The position numbers and the translations under genes were made by a program. From Ruminococcus_G sp050944435 (GTDB lineage: Bacteria; Bacillota; Clostridia; Lachnospirales; Lachnospiraceae), in assembly GCA_050944435.1 (NCBI GenBank), contig JBMNRB010000005.1:62001-126000 (forward strand): a DNA stretch of 64,000 nucleotides, given 5' to 3'. Position 1 is the first letter of the stretch. Each line of letters opens with the position of its first letter. Positions 49,101 to 58,262 of this stretch are shown here, one piece after another. The notes under the pieces are model-generated. The model had not been told where the DNA came from. It searched no databases and saw only the letters and a list, made by a program, of their open reading frames with translations.

Positions 49101-50579
49101 ATGCAGGATTTAATCATTGCCATGCTCGCGATCAGTGCCATACTGATTATCCGGGACATGGCAAAAATTGTATTTTGGGGGAGAAAAAGAAAAGATCCGG
49201 TGTATGACTGCCATCCGCAGAAGGAGCGGATGGAACAGTATGCACAATCACTTCAGAAGCTGGCGGATACGTTTTACCGTATGCCGTATCGGCGGGAACA
49301 CTTAAGTGAAAGCGAGACGTCGGGAATTTTTGAAGAAGTCCGGGAAAAACTGTGCAACCGTTGTCCGGAAAAGGCAAAGTGCTGGAAGCTGCAGGAAGCA
49401 ATTACATATAAAAAAGTGTGTGAGCTTCTGTGTCTGATTGAAGAAGGAGATCGGGATAAACTTATGCACGCTCAGGCGGACTGGTATGGAGAGTGCAGAA
49501 ATGCCGGGAAATTTCTGGAGTATCTGCAGGAAGCTTTTCAAAGGGCCAGACAGAATCTGATGTGGAATAACCGGCAGACGGAAAGCCGTCTGGCAGTGGC
49601 GGAGGAATTAAATGAAGTGGCCCATACCATCCAAAAGGTTGCTGCGGATCTGTATGATATTACGACGGTTCCGGGAGAACTGGAGCAGCGGGCGAAAAAA
49701 ATTTTGAGGAAACGTCATGTTCTGGTCCGGCAGATGTGGATGCTTCCCTCACCGGAAGAAAAGCTGAGAATATTCGTCAATATGAGGGTGCGGACGGGAC
49801 AGTGCGTGGCGGTTACAGAAATTGCGGGAATTCTCTCCGAGCTGTGTGAACGGCGGATGGTGCCGGCCAGGGACAGCAGATCTATCATAAACAGCGAAAA
49901 CAGAACCATTCTTTTTGTGGAAGATACGAATTATAAGGTATTATACGGCGTGGCCAGAGTTACGAAGGAAAAGGAAACGGTGTCGGGAGACAATTATGCG
50001 TTTACCCAGGGGGAGGAGCAGTTTGTTATGTGCCTTTCGGACGGAATGGGTTCCGGACTGGAAGCTTCCAAAGAAAGCGAGACTGTGGTGGAGCTTCTGG
50101 AGCAGTTTTTAACCACCGGCTTTTCCCGGGAAACCTCCGCCAGGCTTTTAAATTCCGCCTTGGTGCTGCAGAGGAGAGACGGTATGTATTCCACAGTGGA
50201 TATCTGCGCCCTGAATCTGTACACTGGTATGTGCGAGTTCCTGAAAGCGGGGGCTGCCGCCACCTTTATCCGGCGTGATCAGTGGGTAGAAGCCATATCT
50301 TCTTCCAGTCTGGCGGCCGGTCTGGTGCAGCAGATGGACTTTGAGACAACGGCTAAGAAAATATACGACGGCGATTATCTGATTATGGTCACGGACGGAG
50401 TATTGGATGCGCTGCCCCAGGAGAAGGAAGAGGAAACCATGAAGGAAATTATCCTTCAGATACATGCATCGAAACCCCAGGAGGTGGGGCGGTGCATTCT
50501 GGAAAAGGTGATGGGATACTGCGGTTACCGGGCCATTGACGATATGACGGTACTGGTGGCCGGCGTATGGAGAAAGTAG
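49101..50579 (+). CDS. spoIIE: Short SpoIIE-like PP2C phosphatase
   Basis: 492 residues. The first ~24 residues form a single hydrophobic segment in place of the ten-helix membrane domain of Bacillus SpoIIE (about 820 residues). A cysteine-bearing middle (LCNRCPEKAKCWK) and the C-terminal PPM/PP2C phosphatase domain follow: MCLSDGMGSGLEASKES and MVTDGVLDAL carry the metal-binding Asp residues. It would dephosphorylate SpoIIAA to release SigF in the forespore. It lies where spoIIE lies in Bacillus, between divIC and tilS. Confidence 0.85.
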   Translation: MQDLIIAMLAISAILIIRDMAKIVFWGRKRKDPVYDCHPQKERMEQYAQSLQKLADTFYRMPYRREHLSESETSGIFEEVREKLCNRCPEKAKCWKLQEAITYKKVCELLCLIEEGDRDKLMHAQADWYGECRNAGKFLEYLQEAFQRARQNLMWNNRQTESRLAVAEELNEVAHTIQKVAADLYDITTVPGELEQRAKKILRKRHVLVRQMWMLPSPEEKLRIFVNMRVRTGQCVAVTEIAGILSELCERRMVPARDSRSIINSENRTILFVEDTNYKVLYGVARVTKEKETVSGDNYAFTQGEEQFVMCLSDGMGSGLEASKESETVVELLEQFLTTGFSRETSARLLNSALVLQRRDGMYSTVDICALNLYTGMCEFLKAGAAATFIRRDQWVEAISSSSLAAGLVQQMDFETTAKKIYDGDYLIMVTDGVLDALPQEKEEETMKEIILQIHASKPQEVGRCILEKVMGYCGYRAIDDMTVLVAGVWRK

Positions 50580-50586
50580 GAGAGCG

Positions 50587-51987
50587 ATGATGCAAAAGAA
50601 GGTTTGGGAATATATACAGCGTCATGAAATGATTCAGCAGGGCGACCGCATCGTGGCGGGAATATCCGGAGGGGCAGATTCTGTCTGTCTGTTCTTTCTT
50701 TTGCTGGAGTTGAAAGAAAAGGATAGGATTGATTTTGCGGTGGTCCATGTAAATCATATGCTGCGGGGACAGGAAGCGGACAGGGATGAGAAATTTGTAC
50801 GGCGGCTGTGCAGTTCCCACGGGATTTTCTGCCGGGTATTTGCCTTTCCCATTGGAGAGATCGCCCGGGAAGAGAAACTGTCCCTGGAGGAGGCCGGACG
50901 CGTCAAGCGTTACCAGGCTTTCGAAGAATTTGCCCGCGCGTGGGGCGGCAATAAAATTGCCTTGGCACATCACCGCAATGACTGTGCGGAAACTATGCTG
51001 TATAATCTGGCCAGAGGGACTGGAATCAGCGGCCTGTGCAGTTTAAGGCCGGTAAGAAATTCTCTGATCCGTCCTCTTTTATGTATGAACCGGGAAGAAA
51101 TTGAGCAGTATTTAGAGGAAAGGCAGATCGCCTACTGTGAGGACAGCACCAATCAGGATACAGAGTATGCCAGAAATTACATCCGCCGTCATATTCTGCC
51201 GGGAATGCAGCGGCATATCAACAAAAAAACAGCGGAACATATGGCGGCGGCATCGGAAGATATAGCGGAGATCTGGGATTATCTGGAGAAACGCACGGAA
51301 GGTCTGTATGAAAAACTGGTAAGAAAGCAGGGGGAAAGTCTGCTGGCTGTCAATGAACTGTCCCTGGAAGAGCCGCTGTTTCAGAAGCAGATGGTAAAAA
51401 AATGTCTGGAAGAGATGGCGGGAACGAAAAAAGATTTTACAAGGGTGCACGTTCAGAGCATTCTGGATCTGTGGGAAAAAGATACTGGAAAGAGTCTGAA
51501 TCTTCCCTATGGAATTGTGGCTTGCCGGACTTACCGGGGCGTACAGCTGCGCAGAAAGGATATCCGGGATACAGTGGAAGAAAAAGAGAGGACGGTCTGC
51601 GTTGAGGTTGCAGTTCCCGGGCGCACAAAAATAGACGACAGGTGGCTGGAAACGTCATTATTTGAAAAAACCGGTGAAATAATTCCTCAAAAAAAGTATA
51701 CGAAATGGATTGATTATGATAAAATAAAGGATACTTTGGTAATCCGTACCCGGCTTCCCGGCGACTATATCGCAGTTAATAATTCAGGCGGACGGAAGAA
51801 AATAAAGGACTATTTTATCGACAGTAAAATTCCGCGGGAGGAACGGGACCGTATACTTCTGGTGGCGGACGGATCGGAGATTGTGTGGATCGCAGGTTTC
51901 CGACTTAGTCAGAATTATATGGTGGAAGAGCATACCAGAACTATTTTACGTATTGAGATAAAGGGAGGAACAATTCATGAAGGATAA
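50587..51987 (+). CDS. tilS: tRNA(Ile)-lysidine synthase
   Basis: 466 residues: N-terminal PP-loop GISGGADSVCLFFLL, HVNHMLRGQEADRDE, and a C-terminal TilS domain ending GFRLSQNYMVEEHT. It makes lysidine-34 in tRNA-Ile for AUA reading. It overlaps hpt by 11 bases. Confidence 0.96.
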   Translation: MMQKKVWEYIQRHEMIQQGDRIVAGISGGADSVCLFFLLLELKEKDRIDFAVVHVNHMLRGQEADRDEKFVRRLCSSHGIFCRVFAFPIGEIAREEKLSLEEAGRVKRYQAFEEFARAWGGNKIALAHHRNDCAETMLYNLARGTGISGLCSLRPVRNSLIRPLLCMNREEIEQYLEERQIAYCEDSTNQDTEYARNYIRRHILPGMQRHINKKTAEHMAAASEDIAEIWDYLEKRTEGLYEKLVRKQGESLLAVNELSLEEPLFQKQMVKKCLEEMAGTKKDFTRVHVQSILDLWEKDTGKSLNLPYGIVACRTYRGVQLRRKDIRDTVEEKERTVCVEVAVPGRTKIDDRWLETSLFEKTGEIIPQKKYTKWIDYDKIKDTLVIRTRLPGDYIAVNNSGGRKKIKDYFIDSKIPREERDRILLVADGSEIVWIAGFRLSQNYMVEEHTRTILRIEIKGGTIHEG

Positions 51988-52507
51988 AATCAGCGTGATG
52001 TTGGCTGAGGACGCAGTGGATCAGCGGATCCAGGAGCTGGGAAGACAGATCAGCCAGGATTATGCCGGAAAAGAGATTCATTTGATCTGTATTTTAAAGG
52101 GAAGTGTGTTTTTTACCTGTGAACTGGCAAAGAGGATTACCGTTCCGGTAAGCTTGGATTTTATGTCGGTTTCCAGTTATGGAGACGGCACTTCATCCAG
52201 CGGAGTGGTGAAGATCAGCAAGGATCTGGATGAACCCTTGGAAGGGAAGGATGTGCTGATTGTTGAGGATATTATCGATTCGGGAAGAACGCTGAGTTAT
52301 CTGATTGAGATTTTAAAGCAGAGAAATCCGCGTAGTTTAAAGCTGTGTACCCTGTTGGATAAACCGGATCGCCGCGTGGTGGAAAATGTGACGGTGGATT
52401 ATACCGGTTTTGCGATACCAGATGAATTCGTGGTGGGTTATGGCCTGGATTATGCGCAAAAATACAGAAACCTTCCATACATTGGAGTCATTGAAGTGGA
52501 AGAATAG
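51977..52507 (+). CDS. hpt: Hypoxanthine phosphoribosyltransferase
   Basis: 176 residues: the PRPP-binding VLIVEDIIDSGRTLSYL and the ILKGSVFFTCELAKRI segment identify it. It salvages hypoxanthine and guanine. Position between tilS and ftsH, as in Bacillus. Confidence 0.96.
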   Translation: MKDKISVMLAEDAVDQRIQELGRQISQDYAGKEIHLICILKGSVFFTCELAKRITVPVSLDFMSVSSYGDGTSSSGVVKISKDLDEPLEGKDVLIVEDIIDSGRTLSYLIEILKQRNPRSLKLCTLLDKPDRRVVENVTVDYTGFAIPDEFVVGYGLDYAQKYRNLPYIGVIEVEE

Positions 52508-52529
52508 AAGCTGAAAGGAGATTTCATCG

Positions 52530-54371
52530 TTGAACAAACAATCAAGAGGCCTGCTGCTGTATATTCTTGTGGCAGTGGTGCTGGTAAGCAGTTTTATGTA
52601 CTTGTCCAATCAGGCTGAGCGGCAGGAGATGTATACCAACGGCCAGTATGAGAAAGCCCTGGAAGAAGGACAGATCGTGTCGGTGACGGTACGGCAGAAT
52701 CAGCAGACCCCCACCGGGCAGCTGGAGATCAGTCTGGAAGACGGAAGCAGCAGAATTTTAAATGTCAGTGATGTAAAAGAGGAGCAGGAGCGGCTGAAAG
52801 AATACGGTGATATCGCCGTGCGGGTGGAAAATGTACCACAGGAAAGCGCTTTTATGAATGTGATTCTTCCCGTTCTGCTTTCCGTGGGCCTGGTGGTAAT
52901 ATTGATGATGTTTATGACCCGGTCCATGAACGGCGGAGGTGGAGGAAGCAATGCCAAGATGATGAATTTTGGCAGAAGCCACGCCAGGATGATGGGAGAA
53001 AACGACAAGAAAGTATCCTTTAAGGAAGTGGCGGGCCTGGATGAAGAGAAAGAGGATCTGGAAGAAATTGTGGACTTTCTGAAAGAACCTCAGAAGTATA
53101 CGAAAGTGGGAGCCAGAATACCCAAAGGCGTTCTTCTGGTGGGACCTCCCGGTACGGGAAAGACCCTGATGGCCAAAGCGGTGGCCGGTGAAGCAGGAGT
53201 ACCTTTTTTCAGCATTTCCGGTTCTGATTTCGTGGAAATGTTTGTCGGTGTGGGCGCTTCCCGTGTCCGTGATCTGTTTGAAGAAGGAAAAAGGCACAGT
53301 CCCTGTATTATTTTCATCGACGAGATCGATGCGGTTGCCCGGAGAAGAGGCACCGGCATGGGCGGCGGCCATGATGAAAGGGAACAGACACTGAACCAGC
53401 TTCTGGTAGAGATGGATGGTTTCGGTATAAACGAAGGAATCATCGTGATGGCGGCCACCAACCGGGTGGATATTCTGGATCCGGCGATCTTAAGACCGGG
53501 CCGTTTTGACCGCCGTGTTGTAGTGGGGGCGCCCGATGTGAAAGGACGGGAGGAAATCCTGAAAGTACATGCCGCCGGGAAACCGCTGGGAGATGATATT
53601 GATTTTAAGCAGATTGCTCAGACGACTGCAGGATTTACAGGAGCGGAGCTGGAGAACCTGCTGAATGAGGCGGCCATCCTTGCCGCCAAGGCAAAACGGC
53701 CCTATCTGGTGCAGAACGATATAAAGGAAGCCTTCCTCAAAGTGGGCGTCGGCAAGGAAAAGAGAAGCAGAGTGATCTCTGAGAAAGAGAAGCAGATCAC
53801 CGCTTACCATGAGGCGGGGCATGCGATTTTGTGCCATGTGCTTCCCGATATCGATCCGGTATATACCATTTCCATCGTTCCCACAGGACTGGGAGCGGCC
53901 GGTTATACCATGCGTCTTCCAGAAAAAGATGAGATGTTCAATACCAGAGGGCAGATGTTGCAGAATATAGAAGTATGCCTGGGAGGCCGTATTGCGGAAG
54001 AACTGATTTTTAACGATATTACCACCGGCGCTTCTCAGGATATCAAGCAGGCTACGGCCATTGCCAAAGCCATGGTGACGAAATACGGTATGTCTGCAGA
54101 GGTAGGCCTTGTATCATACGGCGATGATCAGGACGAGGTGTTCATCGGCCGCGATCTGGCCCACGCCAGGGGATACAGTGAAAATGTGTCGGCCAAGATT
54201 GACAGCGAAGTAAAAAAACTGATCGATATGTGTTATGAAAAGGCGAAGAAAATCCTGCAGGATCATGAAGATGTACTCCACAGCTGCACGAAGCTGCTGC
54301 TGGAAAAGGAAAAAATTGGTCGGGAAGAATTTGAAGCTCTGTTTCAGCAATGGGAAATTGTGCAAAACTAA
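52530..54371 (+). CDS. ftsH: ATP-dependent membrane zinc protease FtsH
   Basis: 613 residues. Two membrane segments (about 8-26 and 110-130), AAA+ domain with Walker A GPPGTGKT (Lys211), Walker B FIDEIDA, SRH, and the zinc site HEAGH (His427, Glu428, His431). It degrades misfolded and regulatory membrane proteins. Start TTG 52530 with AAAGGAG ten bases upstream. Ends before a terminator at 54505. Confidence 0.97.
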   Translation: MNKQSRGLLLYILVAVVLVSSFMYLSNQAERQEMYTNGQYEKALEEGQIVSVTVRQNQQTPTGQLEISLEDGSSRILNVSDVKEEQERLKEYGDIAVRVENVPQESAFMNVILPVLLSVGLVVILMMFMTRSMNGGGGGSNAKMMNFGRSHARMMGENDKKVSFKEVAGLDEEKEDLEEIVDFLKEPQKYTKVGARIPKGVLLVGPPGTGKTLMAKAVAGEAGVPFFSISGSDFVEMFVGVGASRVRDLFEEGKRHSPCIIFIDEIDAVARRRGTGMGGGHDEREQTLNQLLVEMDGFGINEGIIVMAATNRVDILDPAILRPGRFDRRVVVGAPDVKGREEILKVHAAGKPLGDDIDFKQIAQTTAGFTGAELENLLNEAAILAAKAKRPYLVQNDIKEAFLKVGVGKEKRSRVISEKEKQITAYHEAGHAILCHVLPDIDPVYTISIVPTGLGAAGYTMRLPEKDEMFNTRGQMLQNIEVCLGGRIAEELIFNDITTGASQDIKQATAIAKAMVTKYGMSAEVGLVSYGDDQDEVFIGRDLAHARGYSENVSAKIDSEVKKLIDMCYEKAKKILQDHEDVLHSCTKLLLEKEKIGREEFEALFQQWEIVQN

Positions 54372-54504
54372 TAAAAAACAATGCGAAATATTGTGAAGTT
54401 TGTGCACACTTTTTCCTGGACATGAGCTATAATACAAAATGTAACAACCCCCCAATACATTATATAGTTTTTGCTACACCCCAAAAGAAGAAATACCTTC
54501 TCTT

Positions 54505-54534
54505 AAAAGACAGCCTTAAGAAGCTGTCTTTTTT
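54505..54534 (+). terminator. Terminator after ftsH
   Basis: AAAAGACAGC (54505-54514) pairs with GCTGTCTTTT (54523-54532), followed by more T. It closes the tilS-hpt-ftsH unit. Confidence 0.9.
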
Positions 54535-54614
54535 GCTCTGGGTGAAAAATGTTGATTGTGTTAAAGTATTAAGATAAAATGTAGGAAAGCGGAAAATCGG
54601 AAGGGTAATATTAA

Positions 54615-56720
54615 ATGGATTGGAAATATTATAGTGAACAGGAAAGCCGGCTGAATTATATTCATAAAGTCAAACCGCTGCTGATAAAAAGCGCTCTTCA
54701 CAGTGATGAGTCGGAGTATTATCAGTTTCCCGGCGGCGCCGGAGCGGGTGATAAAGTCACTATTCGTTTCAGGACCAAAAAAAATAATGCAGATGCGGTA
54801 TATCTGATCAGCGGTTCCATACGGAAAAAGATGCAGGTGGCCAGCACAAAAAATGGCTTCGATTATTATGAAACAGAAATTGTACTGGGAAACGAAACAC
54901 TGCATTATTTTTTTGAAATACAATCAGGAAAACTGACCTGTTATTATAATGAGCTGGGAGTGACCAGGGATTTAAATGAACAGTATGCCTTTGGAATCGT
55001 TCCTGGTTTTTCCACGCCGGACTGGGCCAAAGGCGCCGTCATGTACCAGATCTTTGTAGACCGGTTTTATAATGGAGACAGAAGCAATGATGTGCTGACC
55101 GGCGAGTATTCGTATATCGGAGAACAGGCACAGCGGGAAAATCAGTGGAACGCCATGCCGAGAGCCATGGATGTGGGAATTTTTTATGGAGGAGATCTGC
55201 AGGGAGTAATAGACAAACTGGATTATCTCCAGGAGCTGGGAGTGGAAGTGCTGTATTTGAATCCCATTTTCGTATCCCCCTCCAATCATAAATACGACAT
55301 ACAGGATTATGATTATGTGGATCCCCATTATGGAAAGATAGTGGAAGATGAGGGGCGGCTGCTGGAAGAAGGAGAACTGGATAACACCAAAGCAAGCAGA
55401 TACATTAAGAGAGTAACCGGGATTGCCAATCTGGAAGCCAGCAATCAAGTACTGATTGAGCTGATTGAAGAGCTTCACAGAAGAGGCATGAAGCTGATAT
55501 TGGATGGCGTTTTCAATCATTGCGGTTCTTTTAATAAATGGCTGGACCGTGAACGAATTTATGAAAATGAAAGTTATTATCAAAAAGGTGCTTTCGTTGC
55601 TGCCGACAGTCCCTATCACAGCTTTTTTAAATTCAATAATGAACACGCCTGGCCTTATAATGAGTTCTATGACGGCTGGTGGGGCCATAACACGCTGCCC
55701 AAGCTGAATTATGAGGCTTCTCCCATGCTGGAGGCTTATATCCTTTATATTGCCAGAAAATGGGTTTCTCCTCCTTATAATGCCGACGGATGGCGGCTGG
55801 ACGTGGCGGCCGATCTGGGACATAGTCCTGAATATAATCATCAGTTCTGGAAAAAATTCCGCAAAGCGGTAAAAGAGGCTAATCCGGATGCTCTGATTCT
55901 GGCGGAACATTACGGAGACGCTCATTCCTGGCTGCAGGGAGATGAATGGGATACGGTAATGAATTATGATGCTTTTATGGAACCGGTATCCTGGTTTCTG
56001 ACCGGCATGGAAAAACACAGCGATGAATACAGGGGAGATCTCCTGGGAAACGGACAGTCTTTTACAGACGCCATGCGTTACCATATGGCCCGCTTTTTTG
56101 GTCCGTCGCTGTATACGGCAATGAATGAGTTGGATAATCATGATCACTCCAGATTTTTGACACGGACGAATCATAAGGTGGGAAGAGTGGCGCATCTGGG
56201 AGCGGAGGCAGCTTCAGAAGGAGTGAATAAAGCGGTACTTCGGGAAGCCGTGGTGATTCAGATGACCTGGCCGGGGGCGCCCACATTGTATTATGGGGAT
56301 GAAGCGGGAGTGTGCGGTTTCACAGATCCGGATAACCGCAGAACATATCCCTGGGGACAGGAAGATAAGGAGCTTTTGGAATTTTACAAAAGCATCATAG
56401 CGGTTCATAAACGATATGAGGTTCTGAAAAAAGGTTCCTTGCGCCAGATGATGTTTGAACATAATGTTCTGGCCTACGGGCGTTTTTCCATGGATGAGCA
56501 GATTGCTGTTGTGATCAATAACCGGGAGGAAGAGGCGGAAGTGGAAGTACCGGTATGGGAACTGGGAATGGACAACGTACGCAATAAAATTATGGAGCAG
56601 ATTTTCTGTACCGACCAGGAAGGTTATACGGAGAAAAAAATTTACCATACGGTAATTGCAGGAATTCTCAGAATTAAAATGAAACCTCAGTCGGCGGTGA
56701 TTCTTCACCGGAAAGAATAG
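54615..56720 (+). CDS. GH13 alpha-glucan hydrolase (neopullulanase/cyclomaltodextrinase-like)
   Basis: 701 residues. An N-terminal beta-domain (about 1-130) like that of neopullulanases, then the GH13 barrel. Catalytic residues: Asp396 (DGWRLDVA), Glu431 (ILAEHYGD) and Asp510 (LDNHDHSRF). No signal peptide, so it acts in the cytoplasm on maltodextrins or cyclodextrins brought in by transporters. The exact subfamily is inferred. Confidence 0.9.
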   Translation: MDWKYYSEQESRLNYIHKVKPLLIKSALHSDESEYYQFPGGAGAGDKVTIRFRTKKNNADAVYLISGSIRKKMQVASTKNGFDYYETEIVLGNETLHYFFEIQSGKLTCYYNELGVTRDLNEQYAFGIVPGFSTPDWAKGAVMYQIFVDRFYNGDRSNDVLTGEYSYIGEQAQRENQWNAMPRAMDVGIFYGGDLQGVIDKLDYLQELGVEVLYLNPIFVSPSNHKYDIQDYDYVDPHYGKIVEDEGRLLEEGELDNTKASRYIKRVTGIANLEASNQVLIELIEELHRRGMKLILDGVFNHCGSFNKWLDRERIYENESYYQKGAFVAADSPYHSFFKFNNEHAWPYNEFYDGWWGHNTLPKLNYEASPMLEAYILYIARKWVSPPYNADGWRLDVAADLGHSPEYNHQFWKKFRKAVKEANPDALILAEHYGDAHSWLQGDEWDTVMNYDAFMEPVSWFLTGMEKHSDEYRGDLLGNGQSFTDAMRYHMARFFGPSLYTAMNELDNHDHSRFLTRTNHKVGRVAHLGAEAASEGVNKAVLREAVVIQMTWPGAPTLYYGDEAGVCGFTDPDNRRTYPWGQEDKELLEFYKSIIAVHKRYEVLKKGSLRQMMFEHNVLAYGRFSMDEQIAVVINNREEEAEVEVPVWELGMDNVRNKIMEQIFCTDQEGYTEKKIYHTVIAGILRIKMKPQSAVILHRKE

Positions 56721-56721
56721 C

Positions 56722-56750
56722 TTGCATTCTTCCTGAAAATATGGTATAAA
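56722..56750 (+). promoter_or_regulatory. tRNA promoter
   Basis: TTGCAT (56722-56727), 17 bases, TATAAA (56745-56750), with a 5' leader hairpin TCTTG-CAGAAC/GTTCTG-CAAGA (56755-56787) before the tRNA-Tyr. Confidence 0.8.
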
Positions 56751-56795
56751 TATATCTTGTCAGAACGTTTTTATTAGTTCTGGCAAGATAATTTT

Positions 56796-56877
56796 GGATG
56801 GATTCCCGAGTGGCCAAAGGGGGCAGACTGTAAATCTGTTGGCAACGCCTTCGAAGGTTCGAATCCTTCTCCATCCA
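56796..56877 (+). tRNA. tRNA-Tyr (GTA)
   Basis: GGATGGA (56796-56802) pairs with TCCATCC (56870-56876). Anticodon loop CTGTAAA gives GTA, the tyrosine anticodon; the long variable arm fits class II tRNA-Tyr; the T-arm GGTTCGAATCC is present. CCA is not encoded. The 3' end is repeated twice downstream. Confidence 0.95.
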
Positions 56878-57014
56878 TTAGGCGAAGAAAACGGAACCGA
56901 AATATTTATGGTCCAAAACCAAAGCGGTTCGAATCCTTCTCCATCCATTAGGCGAAGAAAATGGAACCGAAATGTTTATGGTCCAAAACCAAAACGGTTC
57001 GAATCCTTCTCCAT
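56856..57014 (+). repeat. 70-bp tandem copies of the tRNA-Tyr 3' end
   Basis: The unit beginning with GGTTCGAATCCTTCTCCAT starts at 56856 (inside the tRNA), 56926 and 56996, a period of exactly 70 bp. Two units are complete, differing by about four bases; the third stops at 57014. In each unit GAACCG pairs with CGGTTC so that the copy can fold into a hairpin carrying a T-arm-like loop. Confidence 0.9.
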
Positions 57015-57022
57015 TTATGTAT

Positions 57023-57108
57023 GCCGCAGTGGCGGAACTGGCAGACGCACAGGACTTAAAATCCTGCGAGGGTTAAACTTCGTACCGGTTCGATTCCGGT
57101 CTGCGGCA
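57023..57108 (+). tRNA. tRNA-Leu (TAA)
   Basis: GCCGCAG (57023-57029) pairs with CTGCGGC (57101-57107). The anticodon loop CTTAAAA gives TAA (reads UUA/UUG). It has a class II variable arm and the T-arm GGTTCGATTCC; CCA is not encoded. Probably co-transcribed with tRNA-Tyr. Confidence 0.95.
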
Positions 57109-57138
57109 CTTTTTAATGAAATCGGAAAATAAGAAGAA

Positions 57139-57181
57139 GGCTGAAATTTCTTGTAAAATCAAGGGTTTCAGCCATTTTCTT
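57139..57181 (+). terminator. Terminator of the tRNA operon
   Basis: GGCTGAAA (57139-57146) pairs with TTTCAGCC (57166-57173), followed by ATTTTCTTT. Confidence 0.8.
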
Positions 57182-57275
57182 TGTTCTTTGCCTGCTGGCG
57201 GGGCATAGATAAAACGAACCATTTAACACCCGTTTGCGTCTAATTTAAAAAAGTAAAAAGGCGGGTGAAGGATGA

Positions 57276-58166
57276 ATGAGAAAATTTATAAGAGTTTTAA
57301 CCGGTATAGGAATTTTATTCTTGCTTTTGTTTGTCGGAAGTAAAGTAGACGTGCCGCTGCTTTCCCAGTCCCAGGGGATAAATCTTGAGCATCTGCACAG
57401 TCCGCATGCCATTCTGACAGAGGCGGATTCCGGTAAAGTTCTGGCGGAACATGGGAGTGAAGACAGGATTTATCCTGCGTCTCTCACAAAGATTATGACG
57501 GCGGTGCTTGCCATTGAAAATACGGAGGATCTGGAAGAAAACATTGTGCTTTCTGAGGAAATTTTTCAACCATTATATGCGCAGAACGCTTCCATGGCGG
57601 GATTTCAGCCGGGGGAAGAAGTTCCATTGGAAGATCTGCTGTATGGTATACTTCTTCCTTCCGGAGCAGAGTGCTGTCTTGCTTTTGCGGATCGGATCGC
57701 CGGTTCGGAGAATCAGTTCGCGGTGCTGATGAATGAAAAAGCCAAAGAGTTGGGTATGAATAATTCGCATTTTGTCAATTCTACAGGTTTGCATGCCCCG
57801 GAACATTATACGACGGTGGGGGATATGGCTGTTTTGCTGCAATACGCGTTGAAAAATCAATGCTTCAGGAAGGTTTTTACCAGCATCCGGTACAGTACCC
57901 ATCCTTCGGCCTGTCATCCGGAAGGTTTTACCTTTCACAGTACCATGTCCAGCGCCATGGAGAGCGCAGAGATTGCAGACGAGGATATTCTTGGAGGAAA
58001 GACAGGCTACACACAGGAGGCGGGATTATGCCTGGCCAGCCTGGCGCAGATAGGCGGCAAAGAATATATTCTGGTGACGGCCGGGGCCGCCGGTACACAC
58101 CAGACAGAGCCCTTTCACGTTCTGGATGCGGTTAATGTTTATAAACAAATCAGAAAAAATTTCTGA
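57276..58166 (+). CDS. D-alanyl-D-alanine carboxypeptidase (DacA/PBP5 family)
   Basis: 296 residues with a membrane-anchor or signal segment at residues 8-25. Serine peptidase S11 motifs: Ser69-x2-Lys72 (PASLTKIM) and Lys242-Thr-Gly (GGKTGYT). The SxN motif reads SGA (Ser129-Gly-Ala131) so its Asn is lost. It trims D-Ala from peptidoglycan stem peptides. No C-terminal amphipathic anchor domain; catalysis may be altered. Confidence 0.87.
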   Translation: MRKFIRVLTGIGILFLLLFVGSKVDVPLLSQSQGINLEHLHSPHAILTEADSGKVLAEHGSEDRIYPASLTKIMTAVLAIENTEDLEENIVLSEEIFQPLYAQNASMAGFQPGEEVPLEDLLYGILLPSGAECCLAFADRIAGSENQFAVLMNEKAKELGMNNSHFVNSTGLHAPEHYTTVGDMAVLLQYALKNQCFRKVFTSIRYSTHPSACHPEGFTFHSTMSSAMESAEIADEDILGGKTGYTQEAGLCLASLAQIGGKEYILVTAGAAGTHQTEPFHVLDAVNVYKQIRKNF

Positions 58167-58262
58167 TATAATGAACCATATCCTGTATTCCGGCGTCTAA
58201 TTAATGTAAAACAAAAAAGGCGCCATGATTTGTTTGGAAACTTGGAAAGGCAAGGATGTTCC

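Noticed and set aside
54972..56195. Long open frame antisense to the GH13 gene (about 407 codons).
   Set aside because: Shadow frame without ribosome site; the plus-strand frame has complete GH13 catalytic motifs.
56794..57132. An open reading frame of 112 codons across tRNA-Tyr, the 70-bp repeats and tRNA-Leu.
   Set aside because: It passes through two tRNA genes and repeats; the frame is open by chance and resembles no protein.
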